The notes under the pieces: model-generated
Databases searched by the model: none
Told to the model about the DNA's origin: nothing
Seen by the model: only the letters and a program-made list of their open reading frames with translations
Part shown: one piece after another, positions 46,359 through 57,347 of the stretch
How the letters are laid out: the number at the start of each line of letters is the position of its first letter
Numbering within the stretch: the first letter of the stretch is position 1
Translations under genes and position numbers: made by a program
Assembly: GCA_025716815.1 (NCBI GenBank)
Contig: JAIXMN010000001.1
Coordinates: 1 to 64,000, forward strand
DNA: 64,000 nt
Reading direction: 5' to 3'
Source: Dichotomocladium elegans
Taxonomy: Eukaryota; Mucoromycota; Mucoromycetes; Mucorales; Lichtheimiaceae

Positions 46359-48519
46359 ATGCTTCAAGATCGCCATCCATTCGAACTGGGTGCGACTGTC
46401 CCTTTGAACAGCATCAGAAGCAGCAGCAGCAGCAGCAGCAGCAGTAACAGCAGCAGCGATCGCCACGACGAGACAGACGATGAAGTCCTGTCGCTCCTCT
46501 CATCTGCCTCGGACGACAATGATGATCAGACTCTCTTACCAGCTCATCATCGAAACCGGTCGACCACCTCAGTCTTTTCATTCGAATCCATACCCATGAT
46601 ACCTCTCACCCAGACTCAGGTACAAGGCCCTGAGCTCCAGAAAAAGGTTACCTTCTGGAATGGTCTTGGATTCGTGATCAGTGCTATGATTGGCAGTGGT
46701 TTATTCAGCTCACCAGGTAAAACAAGGGTAATACTCACGGCATACGCTATCAGACGATCATAAAAAGAAGGCGAACAAAGGCTAACATGATCTTCCAAAA
46801 AGGCCCGGTGTTGGAGGCAACGGGAGCACCCGGCACAGCGCTTGTTATTTGGCTGGTGTCAGGTACGCTGGCCCTCTCAGGGGCACTGTGCTATGCAGAG
46901 CTCGGCACAATGCTGCCCATGAACGGTGGCGAGTCAGTCTACCTCAACCGCGCCTACGGAAGTCTCGTGTCCTTCACTTTCGAGTTTGTCAGCATTGTCG
47001 TGCAGCGGGTAATTGAATGCAATGCAGAAAGGGGTAGCTTGGGCACTAAATAAGCCTTTTAACCTGACGCTTGATAGCCCGGGAGCATGGCCATCGTCTG
47101 TACAGTCTTTGGCGAATACGTATCTCGGATAGCATACCATACTTACTTTTTCCATCTGCCGCATGACTCAGACAAAGCGGTCGAGTTGGCCGATGCAATC
47201 ATCCCTCCCTTCCTCCCAAAGTTGCTCGCGATCACTAGCTTGGTGGTCGTGAGCGCCATTAATTCATTTTCCGTGCGTGCTGGACTGCGAGTACAGGACG
47301 CGTTAACAATGGTCAAGGTTCTGACGGCACTGGTCATCTCGGTATCTGGTATCGTCATCCTTGCAAAAGGGACAATGGTCGGCAACAGTTTCCAGGGAGA
47401 TCCGTTTGCTGGCTTTGGCGACCTCAGCTTTGGACAGTATGCCTTAGCATTCTACTCGGGTGAGTTGACGGGGAAGAAATATGGAAGAGATATCTGACTA
47501 CCGCGATGGAGTCGTGTTTTAAAGGTTTATGGGCGTACGATGGCTGGAACAATCTCAACTATGTCTCTGGCGAAATGAAGGATCCTCACCGCGACTTGCC
47601 GCGCGTGATTATCTTTGGTCTGCCTCTCGTGATCTTTTGCTACTTACTATCGAATGTTGCCTACCTGGCCGTGCTGCGACCAGAAGTTGTTATGCACACC
47701 AACTCTGTTGCGATGGATTTCGGTAAAAAGCTGTTTGGTGCAACGGGTGGAATCTTATTGGCAGTCTGCGTCGCCCTGAGCTGCTTTGGGGTAAGTTGGC
47801 TGAATTTCATTGTTGTTGCTGTGGGGGCACACGCCCTCATCTCCATTGTTCTCCTAGACTGCCAATGCAACAGCTTTTACAGGGGCGCGCATCATCTATG
47901 TATCTGCCAAGCAGGGGCACATCCCAGGATTTTTCGGCAAGCTCAGTGTGACCCGGCAGACTCCTATAACTGCGATTGTGCTGCAGGCAGTGATTACCAG
48001 TATCCTGATCTTAGTTGGCTCTTTCAGGGCCTTGATCAACTTTTATTCATTGTGCGCTTGGATGTAAGTAGACAACGCGAAACTTTTTTTTATTGTTTTT
48101 GATGAATTGACAACGAAGCGTGCAGATTCTATTTCCTGGCGGTTCTTTCCCTGCTCATCTTCCGATACAAAGAACCTGAGCTCAAACGGCCTTACCGAGT
48201 ATGGCTGTCTACACCGGTCATTTTCTGCATCGTTGCTCTTTTCCTTTGTACAACCCCCTTCATTGAGGCACCGTATGAGAGCCTCATTTCGCTTGCATGC
48301 GTGTTGTTTGCGATCCCGATATGGCTCGTGCAAGTAAAATTCAAAGATCACATTATTCGGCTATTTAGCAGTAAGTCGACGTTTGCAGCGCTGATGGAGA
48401 GAACTTTCATTCCTGTCTCCATGTATGCTGATCTTTTCCTTGCAGCCCTAACCAATAGACTGCGTGGAAGACCTCTAGGATACCAAGGAATGTCAATGAC
48501 AGAGCTGGATGAGCCATGA
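46359..48519 (+). CDS. Amino-acid permease, LAT-type APC superfamily
   Basis: After a cytosolic Ser-rich N-terminus (AGC repeat) the translation gives the first helix VTFWNGLGFVISAMIGSGLF, with the glycine-rich unwound substrate site typical of LAT/APC carriers. About twelve hydrophobic segments follow. Recognisable conserved parts are PVLEATGAPGTALVIWLVSG, CYAELGTMLPMNGGE, LWAYDGWNNLNYVSGEMKDP (the hallmark of eukaryotic LAT-type transporters), TANATAFTGARIIYVSAKQG and RYKEPELKRPYRVW. Introns with GT..AG ends fall after FSSPG (46717), after VVQR, after FYSG, after SCFG and within CAWM. The closest functional relatives are fungal methionine/LAT-like permeases (MUP1 group), so uptake of large neutral amino acids is a reasonable inference. 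A poly(A) signal lies 83 bases downstream. Confidence 0.92.
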
Positions 48520-48912
48520 TACAAAACGTACCATATACTTTTTTTTTGATTTTTTTGTAGACAAAGAAGGAGAACCATTTAATGAGCAAGGCCGCCCTGT
48601 AAATAAAATAAAAAGAATGTACTATTATTATCAGGGGACGCTTGTGATGCATCGCCCAGGTAATGCTATTGCGGTGTGCCGCGGTGTTTCATTGTCTGGT
48701 GATCGATGTTTGAGACTCTTCGACTTGATTGCTCGGGCGATCAATCTTTTTCGTTTGAGGAGTTGGGAGAGAGGGAGAAAACGATAGGTTGTGCGATCAC
48801 GAGGTCCAACTTGTGAAGATCAAAGGCGAAGAAAAGCAAGCCTGGCTTACTTATTCTTTTCGGTCACTTCTTTGCGCCCGTCTCTCTCTTTCTTTTTTTT
48901 CAACCACTGGCC
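48520..48912. other. Intergenic, permease 3' to ankyrin gene 5'
   Basis: A 393-base stretch holding the permease 3' end and, just before 48913, a strong CT-tract (CGTCTCTCTCTTTC) likely belonging to the promoter of the ankyrin gene. Confidence 0.5.
48602..48607 (+). terminator. Candidate poly(A) signal of permease
   Basis: AATAAA 83 bases after the permease stop, followed by a second AATAAA-like run. Confidence 0.45.
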
Positions 48913-50788
48913 ATGGGGAATGAGCCATACGAACATCTTTTGGTACAAATCAGCAGTGACTCACTGCGGCAGAAGCTCAAAGGTGCGATTCACCAACACA
49001 CTGCAGCGCTTCGTCGCGAGCTCACAGCGCTGCAAACGGTGCATGCAGATCTGAAAGATCGATTGCTCGATAAATGTGCGCAATATGAAAAGGCCGTGCG
49101 TGAAGCCCGCTTCTACAGAGAGAAATACCAGAAGTTACCCATGAGACATTGTAAACGGTATTCATATGACGACGAGGAATCGGTCATTGATCCACAGCTC
49201 CGACTTGGCAATTTATCACTGGCGACCTCCTTGTCGCCCGCATCAGACGAAGAGAATGACTATTATTCCGCCCGCTCGTTCTCATCAAGATCCAGTTTTA
49301 ATAATAATAATCTCAGCAGCAGCAGCAGCAACCATGCGTCTGTACAGAGTCAACTGGAGACAGATGTAGACGATCCGATCGATCTCGTCGCCATCATTGC
49401 AGCGAGTGAAGAACAGCAGCAGCAGGAGGAGGATCACATCGAAGGCCTGGAAGATGATCAAAGACCATGCCTTTATATCGAAGCTATGATGATACCACCA
49501 CCAGAACACCCACCTCCTCCGCCCCCTTCCTCTCCGCTACTTGTCCAGAAGGAGCTTCATTGCCATTTCTCCGCCGAGATAGCCACGAGAAGATTAGAGG
49601 GGCTGATCTACGCGTGTAATGAAGGGTTTTGGAACACGATTGCCCGCGGCAAAAGCCACAAGGAGGAAGTCTATCAGCTTGTGAGGTAATAGCGCCCTCT
49701 GCCATCTACGCAATTCGTTCATTTATGTAACCCTTTTTTGGTTCAATTGTGTGGGGGTATCTCGCCACAGCTCTTACTTCCGGCGAGGCGGTCAACCGAA
49801 CGTGGCCAAAAACTCTCCATCTCTCAAGTCCGTCAAGGAGGGCTATGGGCTGTTGCATGCCGTCGTCGCGATCAAAAACAGCAAGACCGTTTCCCGCGTA
49901 CTCGATGCAGGTGCTAATCCCAATGCGGTCGCACTTGGGCCCAAGAAGGAAGACTGCACGGTTCCACTTGTCCTTGCAGCTCAGATAGGTTATCTGCGTG
50001 GCGTTCGTCTTCTGGTCGAGCGCGGTAAAGCAGACCTCTTCCAGCGTGGGCCGCAGCAGATTACGGCGCTCCACGCAGCAGTAATGCACGATTCGATGGA
50101 AACGGTACAGTATTTGCTTCAAGTCTCTCAGAATGCTCTCCTTGACAGCGTGGACGTGGATGGTAAAGTACGATCCAAGCTTCCCTTCATTCTCCCGAAT
50201 GGGGGGGACTCTGTTCGTTCCGCTTTTTTTTGCTCAATCGAACACCTAGGTGCGACTCCGCTTCATGCTGCATGCGGTTATGGGCGCACTCGCATAGTGA
50301 CCTTCTTTCTGAAGGAGTGTCAAGCAAAATCAGACGCGCAAAACCACAAGGGCGAAACACCCCTCCATTATGCAGTCAAGCGACGTCAGTACAAGACCGT
50401 ATGCAGGTTGGTAGGAAGTCTAGGTGCCTATCCAAACCCGTATGTGGCCAACCAGACACCTACACCACTCGATCTCGCCCGCTCATGCGGTTTCAAGGCC
50501 ATTGCCGACTATCTCCGGAAGATGGGCGCCAAGACTACCAAGGAAATGGAGAAGACAGCAGCCCTCCGACGGTCATCATGGCAATCGCGTGATCTTAACA
50601 GCAGCAGCACCAATTCAAGCACGACCAGTGCCATGACAGCCTCGATCATTGGTGGCGCGAGCATTGCGAGTGGTAGAAGCGGTGAAACCTCCAGCAGCTT
50701 GGTTAGCTCAAGCGGTTCTTCAGTGGCCAGTTTCTTGGCTCGATCTTCGTCGAGGAAGTCGAGGGGCTCCTTTGGCAGTTTCATATAA
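48913..50788 (+). CDS. Ankyrin-repeat protein with coiled-coil N-terminus
   Basis: Three exons joined at 49685/49771 (GTGAG|GTAATA..CACAG|CTC) and across an intron near 50164-50250 (GTGGATG|GTAAAG..CCTAG|GTGCG). The protein of about 575 residues begins with a helical, probably coiled-coil segment (LRRELTALQTVHADLKDRL). An acidic, Ser- and Gln-rich disordered stretch with polyproline follows. Then come about five ankyrin repeats: GYGLLHAVVAIKNSKTVSRV, CTVPLVLAAQIGYLRGVRLL, ITALHAAVMHDSMETVQYLL, GATPLHAACGYGRTRIV and GETPLHYAVKRRQYKTV. A Ser/Thr-rich tail ends RKSRGSFGSFI. Ankyrin repeats bind partner proteins; I cannot assign a pathway. The ATG at 48913 follows a CT-tract and opens the helical segment. 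Confidence 0.85.
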
Positions 50789-50969
50789 TCTGGTGTATTA
50801 TTTTTTTTTATTTTTTTTTTCTGTTGTTGTTTCGGTTAAAAACATCGTTGCTGCTTTCAAGGGTTTTCCCTGTCGTCTCTTCTTTTCTTTTCTTCTTTTT
50901 CGCTCTTGTATCTCCTTAACGTATCATCGATTCCCCTCTCGAGAACTTTTATTCACAATATACCTTAAT

Positions 50970-52194
50970 ATGATATTGACATTGGCTAATGCTTCCGCTA
51001 TCGCCGGCTACTTATCCATAATTTGTTGGGTCGTCGTATTCACTCCGTACGGTTATGTGGGCATTCTGGAGAGAAAGGAAAAGAAAAACTATAGCTTGTT
51101 GTCTTTTGCATTTTATATAGTCAACTCGTGGAAAATTATAAAAGAAAGAGCGGCGAGGGCCTTTCTATCAGCTTTCTGGTCATCTGGCTTATAGGAGACC
51201 TCTTCAACCTTGTTGGTGTCATCTTGCAGAGTCTGTTGCCGACTATGGTGAGTTGAATGATCTAGCAAAAAGAATGCATGCGTGTGGCGGCTGGTGGTGA
51301 TTGGGGGAGGGGGTGTCGAGATGTCTTGCAACGCTGTGGTATTGACAATGAAAAACCCGAAACCAACCACTATCCCCAAGTTTGCTATTGCTCTTTATTA
51401 TACCGTCGCAGATATCGGCCTCATCTGGCAGGTCCTTCATTACCGTCATCAAAGCCGGATCGTGCTCGAGGAGGAAATCGACGGGTTTTTGTCACCGTCC
51501 TCCTCGCACCAACAGCAGCAGCAGTTGTCGCAACAGCAACAGTCGCCGAATGATTGCGATGAAACTGAGCCACTCTTACGTGACAACTTGTGGCGCCCCG
51601 TGACTTATTCGAAACAGCATTCTCCGGGTCGGTTTCTGGGCATTCATGTCTTGTTTGCAACTACGATCGTGGTCATCACCGTAGTTTCATGTTACAGCTA
51701 TGTGGCGCTCAAGTCCCCCTCACGCGGGGATGACTTTGCACTGCTTCCGCAAATACTCGGATGGTGTAGTGCGTGCCTCTATGTCGGCAGTCGCGTTCCT
51801 CAGATCGTGAAGAATTGGAAACAGAAGAGCACCGAAGGGCTAAGCAAACTCTTATTCATCTGCGCAGTAGGCGGTAATCTGTTCTTTACATCGGTCAGTA
51901 CAAAAGATGGTGTTGGGGGGGGACCTTGTTTTGGCAATATTCTCACATGTGGTGCTGCTGATATCATGAACAGTCAATATTTTTATTATCCATCGAACCA
52001 CACTACATTTTAATTAACCTATCTTGGATTGTTGGCAGTGTCGGGACGCTCATCTTTGATTTCATGGCAAGTTGTTTTGTCGCACTGATACTTCGTGTGG
52101 GCATCCCTCAACCTCGTAGCAAATGCTAACCTGCTTGCGTTAGATTTTCATCCAATTCTTTGCGTATAGACAGCATAAGCGCGAAGGGGAATAA
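50970..52194 (+). CDS. PQ-loop repeat membrane transporter (YPQ/PQLC2-like)
   Basis: About 330 residues with seven predicted transmembrane helices and two PQ-loop motifs. The first is rebuilt by splicing at 51046/51121 (ACTCC|GTACGG..TATAG|TCAACTC), giving VVFTPQLVENYKRKSGEGLS. The second is VGSRVPQIVKNWKQKSTEGL. SFLVIWLIGDLFNLVGVILQ and YYTVADIGLIWQVL are typical of vacuolar/lysosomal basic-amino-acid transporters (yeast Ypq1-3, human PQLC2). Lys/Arg/His movement across the vacuole membrane is therefore the likely role. The last intron starts ATG|GCAAGT and ends TTAG, a GC-AG intron; it restores FIQFFAYRQ and the stop at 52192-52194. A Gln-rich insert (LSQQQQ) lies in the loop between the two halves. 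It converges with the exonuclease gene, 111 bases apart. Confidence 0.9.
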
Positions 52195-52305
52195 AGGGTG
52201 AAATAGGGTTGTGTTTGTCCGATGCGATAAACAACCATTTAATATGACCCGAATAGTCTGATGAAACGTCTCCCTGTTGCCCTGAAAATCATCGTTTATT
52301 TAAGG

Positions 52306-53407
52306 CTATTTTCCCTTTCTCGATTTCCGTTGGAAGGTCCGCATCCTGTGACCCCAATACATATTTGTTTTAAAGACACAACCATCATCGTACATTCTCT
52401 GGCCGATCCTCCAAAGATTTCGAGCATCATCCAGCCCCGAGTGTTGATGACCCTCAAACGACATTCCCAACGCTTCTAACATCTGTGAAATGTTCTTGGA
52501 TCGTTCGCTCTTGTAGAAATCCTTGTATAACTTTCGGATATTGATCCACGGCTGTTGGAAATACAACGGCAACTTGATTTTGCTATGTGTGCATTGCTTT
52601 GTCACAAAGTCCCGGATATCAAAGGGTCCATCTTTTTGAGAAAACAGAGCCCATCCACACGTACGCACATACGAAAAAGGGGCTTAATGGCCGATCATCA
52701 TTCAACAATATCCATTTTACCTGTGACAAACACTGCCGAGCAATCCTGGAACAACGCGTATTTCGTCATAAAAGCCTGAAACTCGTCAAGTACATCCACA
52801 AAGCTCGGACTCTCATCCACTGTTTCCTTTTAGGTTCTTGTCAAATTCCAAAAATGATAGAACCCTTCCGTATCATAACGCTCTTCTTCTTTACCTGCGT
52901 GATTCCTGTGAGCTTCTTGCAAAAGTCAGTGAGCTCCGGGTGCTTGCTCGGTTTGACATAAGATTGGAACTCATCAACCTAGCACACGATAAATTTTTTG
53001 TTACAAGAGTCTGTAAAGTCCATAATAAACGCCTTTGTTAAAAACAAAAAATGCAGTACCTTTTTAAAGGTAAGACCATCGACAAGTACAACGGGAAACT
53101 CAATGATCTCGTTGGGGTAATCGAAGCCGCCATTCTCTTCGCATGTCGCCTCCACATCAAAAAATAAATAATAATCGAACGGCTGTTTCTTGCTCTTCGA
53201 CTGTTCTTCGTTGGACAGATCCGATAAAGATTCGTTGGGGGATTCTGCAATGACCTCGCTTTCCTGTTCTTCGCTTAATTGCTCACGCTTCTTCTTTGCT
53301 TTTTCCAGCCTCTTCTTCAATTTTGATTTTTTCCCGCCAGTGAAGAGGCCAAGATCAGCCAAGGCCTGTCGCAGAGATTCAACCGTATTCAGTGTCTCTT
53401 CTTGCAT
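52306..53407 (-). CDS. ERI1: ERI1-like 3'-5' exoribonuclease with SAP domain
   Basis: Spliced on the minus strand, the protein starts MQEETLNTVESLRQALADLG, a SAP-type nucleic-acid-binding motif followed by a Lys-rich segment (KKSKLKKRLEKAKKK). After an acidic linker come the DEDDh exonuclease motifs: FDVEATCEENGGFDYPNEII (Asp and Glu), VTDGPFDIRDFVTKQC (Asp), and GHQHSGLDDARNLWRIG (catalytic His and Asp). Exons encoding VDEFQSYVKPSKHPELTDF and then DESPSFVDVLDEFQAFM lie between. The order SAP then DEDDh matches ERI1/3'hExo, which trims histone mRNA stem-loops and 5.8S rRNA and degrades siRNAs. In fungi it can limit RNA interference. A longer in-frame start at 53503 is possible, but its residues look like untranslated leader. 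Confidence 0.9.
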
Positions 53408-53547
53408 CCATCGATTAATCCCAAAAGGGAGGGGAAGGAAAAGGGGGAGCTGACCTGTCTGAGTAACGAAGCATAGGTCCGATCTGGGCTTTAATAGGAA
53501 CAATGGGTTTTTAGGGCGTGGCGGAAGGGGCTGTTCAATCTCTATAA

Positions 53548-54169
53548 GAATATGAATATATAGCTTAGCAGTGGGGTAGCATTGGGGGTCTTGCCATCGT
53601 GTTTGTTTTTGTTTGATACCAGCACTTGATGACTACGTCGTCGTCAAAAGAGGGCATCAAAGTCACTGCGCGCCTCGGAACGCAGCATTGTCAGCAGCGA
53701 GGGCAGAGTTTCTTTGTGCTTCAATGACTTCTCATTGCGCACTTTGTTGATCCAACTCGTATGCTGCTCAACTTGTTGTTTAATGAAGGCAGAGACTACT
53801 GGTGGGATTTTTTCGCTGGCAACCTGTTGGCAGAGGAAGGGGATTTAAACACTAACCCCATATGAATGCTTAGCAGAAGGCACAAGAAGTGATGAGTGAT
53901 TTGCTACGCAAATGCTGACTCCTGCAATCACGCCTAAAGAGCTTTCCGGTCCTGTTATCGCAGGGTTGGGCCACTCTCCATTGAATGAATGGCGGGGAGG
54001 TACCCTATAGGTGAGCCGGGTGGGAAGGGAGCATCATTCAAGTAGTAACGGCTGCTGCATGACAGCAAATAGGCTCGGTCTGCTAACATTATCATTTCAT
54101 CAGCTTGTTACACGCATAAATCGCCTCTATTGAACCGCAAATACTATCTACTAATGGTGTGATATCCAT
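53548..54169 (-). repeat. Dispersed 0.6-kb repeat, copy C
   Basis: Same ends as copy B (GAATATGAATATA and GTGATATCCATT). The minus strand preserves the longest clean version of the shared coding stretch: KSHQ/IPPVVSAFIKQQVEQH, then TSWINKVRNEKSLKHKETLP, then SLLTMLRSEARSDFDALF and a stop. It lies between the ERI1-like gene and the 3' end of MSP1. No intact gene in it. Confidence 0.8.
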
Positions 54170-54317
54170 TGAAAATAAAAAGTATTCAGTTTTAGAATTT
54201 GATCTAGTCCAAATTTTCCTGTAAAGGAACTTCTTGTGGAGTATAAGTGTATGTTTTTGAATTGGCATCATCGTAGGAAAAAAAATCTGACAGAGTCAGC
54301 GGCCGGGTATTGATGTT

Positions 54318-55591
54318 CTAAATGATAAGATGCACATGCTTAGGAACTTCTGTGTTGCTGTTAGAGCTAAGGGGGGGGTCACTTACAGTTGTATCAATAT
54401 CGAGAAGGTTATTGCTGATATCATCGCTATTCGTATCTTTTTGTACCGAACGAACATATTCACGGATGGGAATCATGGCAGCGTTGCGACAGAGCTCTTT
54501 GAGATCGCTACCTGAACATTCCGCCGTTCTTCTGACAAGCTCATTCATGTCAAAATCAGCAGCAACTTTGATATCTTTCAGAAGCTTGTGTATGCGTGTG
54601 AATCGTAAGAACACGGGTAGAATTAACCAAAAAAAGAAAAAAACCGCTTACCAGCTCCAGGATGCTTCGTCGTTGGTCATCGCTGGGCAGTCGGACAGCG
54701 AAGCGCTTGGGCATTCTCCGTAAAATTGCTGAGTCAATATCATTAGGCCTGTTCGTTGCACCCAACACGACAATACGTGTATCCTCGCCTGTGGTGAGGC
54801 CATCCCAAAGACTCATAAATTCAGCCTTCATCATCCCAGTGGTCTCGTGATCAGTGCTTCTGCGCTCACGAAGGAACGAGTCGATTTCATCAATAAATAC
54901 GATGGCTGGCTGAAGTTTCCGAGCAAGCGAGAAAAGTGCCGCGACAAGCTTGTTGGATTCGCCATAATACTTATCAGTCAGCGTTGACACGTGCAGATTG
55001 ATAAAGGTGGCATTGCTCTCTTTTGCAAGGGCTTTCGCCAACATCGTCTTTCCGCAGCCTGGAGGACCATAAAGCAAAACACCCTTGGGCGCACCCAATA
55101 AACCCGAAGAAGAGGTAAAGAGTTCAGGATAACAGAGCGGGTAGATCACACTCTCTCGCAAGTCCTGGACGATATGGTCAAGCCCTCCAATCTCTAGTGT
55201 TATAAAATAAAATATCAGTAATCCGCCCCAGAACTGACGTCTCTTCTTAACACGCACACGCCCATGCTAAAGAAATGCCAATCCCAGACTTACGCTTAAA
55301 AGTAACATGGATCTCATCGGCATGGACGACCTCGGCAGCGATAATTTGTTCGTATTCACTCAGTTTAAGATCCTTGACCTGCAAATTTAACCATTAGTCC
55401 AGGCCCATTACTCATCGTCGAATCTTGAATCTTACACCGAGCTTTCCAAGCACCCGTGTGCTCTTGCTCTTGGCCTCCTGCCTTTTGGTCTTTGTAGGAT
55501 CCAGCGAGCCAACGATCCATTTGAACGCAAAATAAAATGCAACTTGAGAAAGTGCAAACACAGCAACTAGTTCATTCGGATGGTGAGTCAT
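54318..55591 (-). CDS. MSP1: MSP1/ATAD1 AAA ATPase (mislocalised tail-anchored protein extractor)
   Basis: About 370 residues on the minus strand. The N-terminus carries a single membrane segment ([20 protein letters not shown]), typical of Msp1. A linker [17 protein letters not shown] and the exon starting [19 protein letters not shown] follow. The AAA domain has Walker [11 protein letters not shown], pore loop YYGES, Walker [12 protein letters not shown], sensor 1 VVLGATNRP and the arginine-finger stretch [14 protein letters not shown]. The C-terminal helical subdomain has [18 protein letters not shown]. Msp1 sits in the mitochondrial outer membrane and peroxisomes and pulls out mistargeted tail-anchored proteins. 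The start at 55591 puts the membrane helix at the very N-terminus; an in-frame Met about 20 codons upstream is also possible. Confidence 0.93.
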
Positions 55592-55854
55592 GGACCTGAA
55601 TCGCAATTTAGATAGCAGAGCACTCCGTGAACACACCATCAGCTGCATATCTTTTAGTTTCTGGTCGCTGCCACCAAGAATGAACCATCCTTTTAAGAAT
55701 TCCGAGGGGAAAAAAGAAGGGTTGTTGTTAGAATAAAAAAGTGGGGGGAGAGAAAGATAAAAATTCTGAGATCTCCCCCACACACCTACATCGGCATGCG
55801 AATAAAAACCGGGAGGGCTTCTCGCTGTTTCTCGAGGAACGGCTGCTTGATAAC

Positions 55855-56187
55855 ATGGCAAGATATTCATACATACCAATGATTTTCCGCTCTCTAAGGC
55901 TTTTGGCTCGTCAAAGCACGCGATATCCGATCATGACGCGTGACACTAATAACAAGCTAGCCTGGGTGCGACCATATTACCGCTGGAGCAAGGTCCTTTG
56001 TCCCACGCGTGCACGTCCTTGGCTTGACTTTTATCGCTACCCCTCTCCCATCCACTTTGATCTACGACATACGTCACTGAACGTACATCCCCCGCTATTG
56101 GTTTTCCCATGCCTCTCTCGTATCAGCAGTATGGGGGAAAAAATTGATCGTCATAGACATGGGCGCTTTATTAACCGGCACCCATGA
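55855..56187 (+). CDS. Small basic hypothetical protein
   Basis: A 110-codon open frame divergent from MSP1. The product is basic and Arg-rich, and its start (FRSLRLLARQSTRYPIM) resembles a mitochondrial presequence. I see no known domain. It may be a genuine small gene or a chance frame; there is no conserved motif to decide. Confidence 0.25.
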   Translation: MARYSYIPMIFRSLRLLARQSTRYPIMTRDTNNKLAWVRPYYRWSKVLCPTRARPWLDFYRYPSPIHFDLRHTSLNVHPPLLVFPCLSRISSMGEKIDRHRHGRFINRHP

Positions 56188-57347
56188 TGCAAAACCTAAT
56201 ATCTAGTAGCATTGGAACATACATTCATTGGAGACTCCTATGACGCATCTCCATATTTTTCACGGATTATCACCATCGAGGTGAAGACAACCGTGTTCTA
56301 AAAGATCCACCATCCCTCGGTGCTGCTTCGCCCTGGAAGGAGTATCTCCAATGCTGAATAATGTAGTAATGCATACTCTTCTTGTTCCCCTTTAGCCGCC
56401 TTTATCACCCGATTGAAAACACATCATAGGACGATTAAAGAAGCGTCGACATACGTACTCTCGTTTGCAGGTAACAGATGATAGGATATGTGAAGTATTA
56501 TTGACGTTCTATTCCTACTAACATAATGGGTATGTTTCTGGAAAAAAAACCGGAAAAAGGTCAGAATTCAGCATCGATATTCCTCCCAGATCTCTAGAGA
56601 GTTCATGTCTAAGAATGTCGTCATTATTCTTCGACAGGAATCAGATATTAATTCGCCACAAAAGGACGGCATGTAGGAATTACATCCCTCCAACATGGCA
56701 GCATTCACTACAGCAAGCATGAGAAACGATATTACCTATAGTATGGTTATCTTTCCGGTTAAAGTTAGGGCTTCAAACTGCATAAAATGAATGTAGCAAG
56801 AGGGAGCTGCAATATTTCCGTGGTTATGCGGCTTCTATTTGTATATATATAAATAGCGGGTGAATTATATTGGGATAAATCTATTTGTGCAACTGGTCAT
56901 TTTATAGATTTTGGCTCTGTTGATTCGGGTTCGAGTCCCGGAGAAATGTTAATTAATGCAGAAATGGTGATGATGATGAACATTGGTCCGTGTTGCTTAG
57001 TGCGGCTTAAGACCCCGCGATCATGCAGAAAAATATTGACCAACACTGAACCATCCTTTTGTTGACGCACCATACGGCATCTTTATTTTTTTCCCTTCAT
57101 TGAAAAGCGGAAACAATGTGCCATATGGTAGTGATTGAATTCTCTTTTCGTCTTGTTTGAGCGTTATCCTCCCTTTTCCATCTTCATTGTTTCTGATAGA
57201 ATCAGAAGGTTAATCCAATAGTCTATATATCAAATGGGCAAGGAGACCATAAAAAAAGGGGGTGATCACACTCTCCCTTGTGAGATTATGTTCTTTCTTT
57301 AGCAGTAGTTCTATCTAGGAATATTAAAGGCAAATGGTTAATCGCTG
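56188..57347. other. Intergenic, contains a tRNA-like remnant
   Basis: About 1.16 kb of AT-rich sequence between the small plus-strand frame and the 3' end of the zinc-finger gene. No coding frame of note. A degenerate tRNA-Gln-like sequence lies at 56881-56949, listed separately. Confidence 0.5.
56881..56949 (+). pseudogene. Degenerate tRNA-Gln(UUG)-like sequence
   Basis: An intact B box (GGTTCGAGTCC) sits in a well-paired T-arm (TCGGG/CCCGG). An anticodon arm ATAGA-TTTTGGC-TCTGT pairs fully and would carry anticodon TTG (Gln). The acceptor stem (3' AGAAATG) finds no good 5' partner and the D-arm is poor. I read it as a tRNA pseudogene or the head of a tRNA-derived repeat. Confidence 0.4.
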
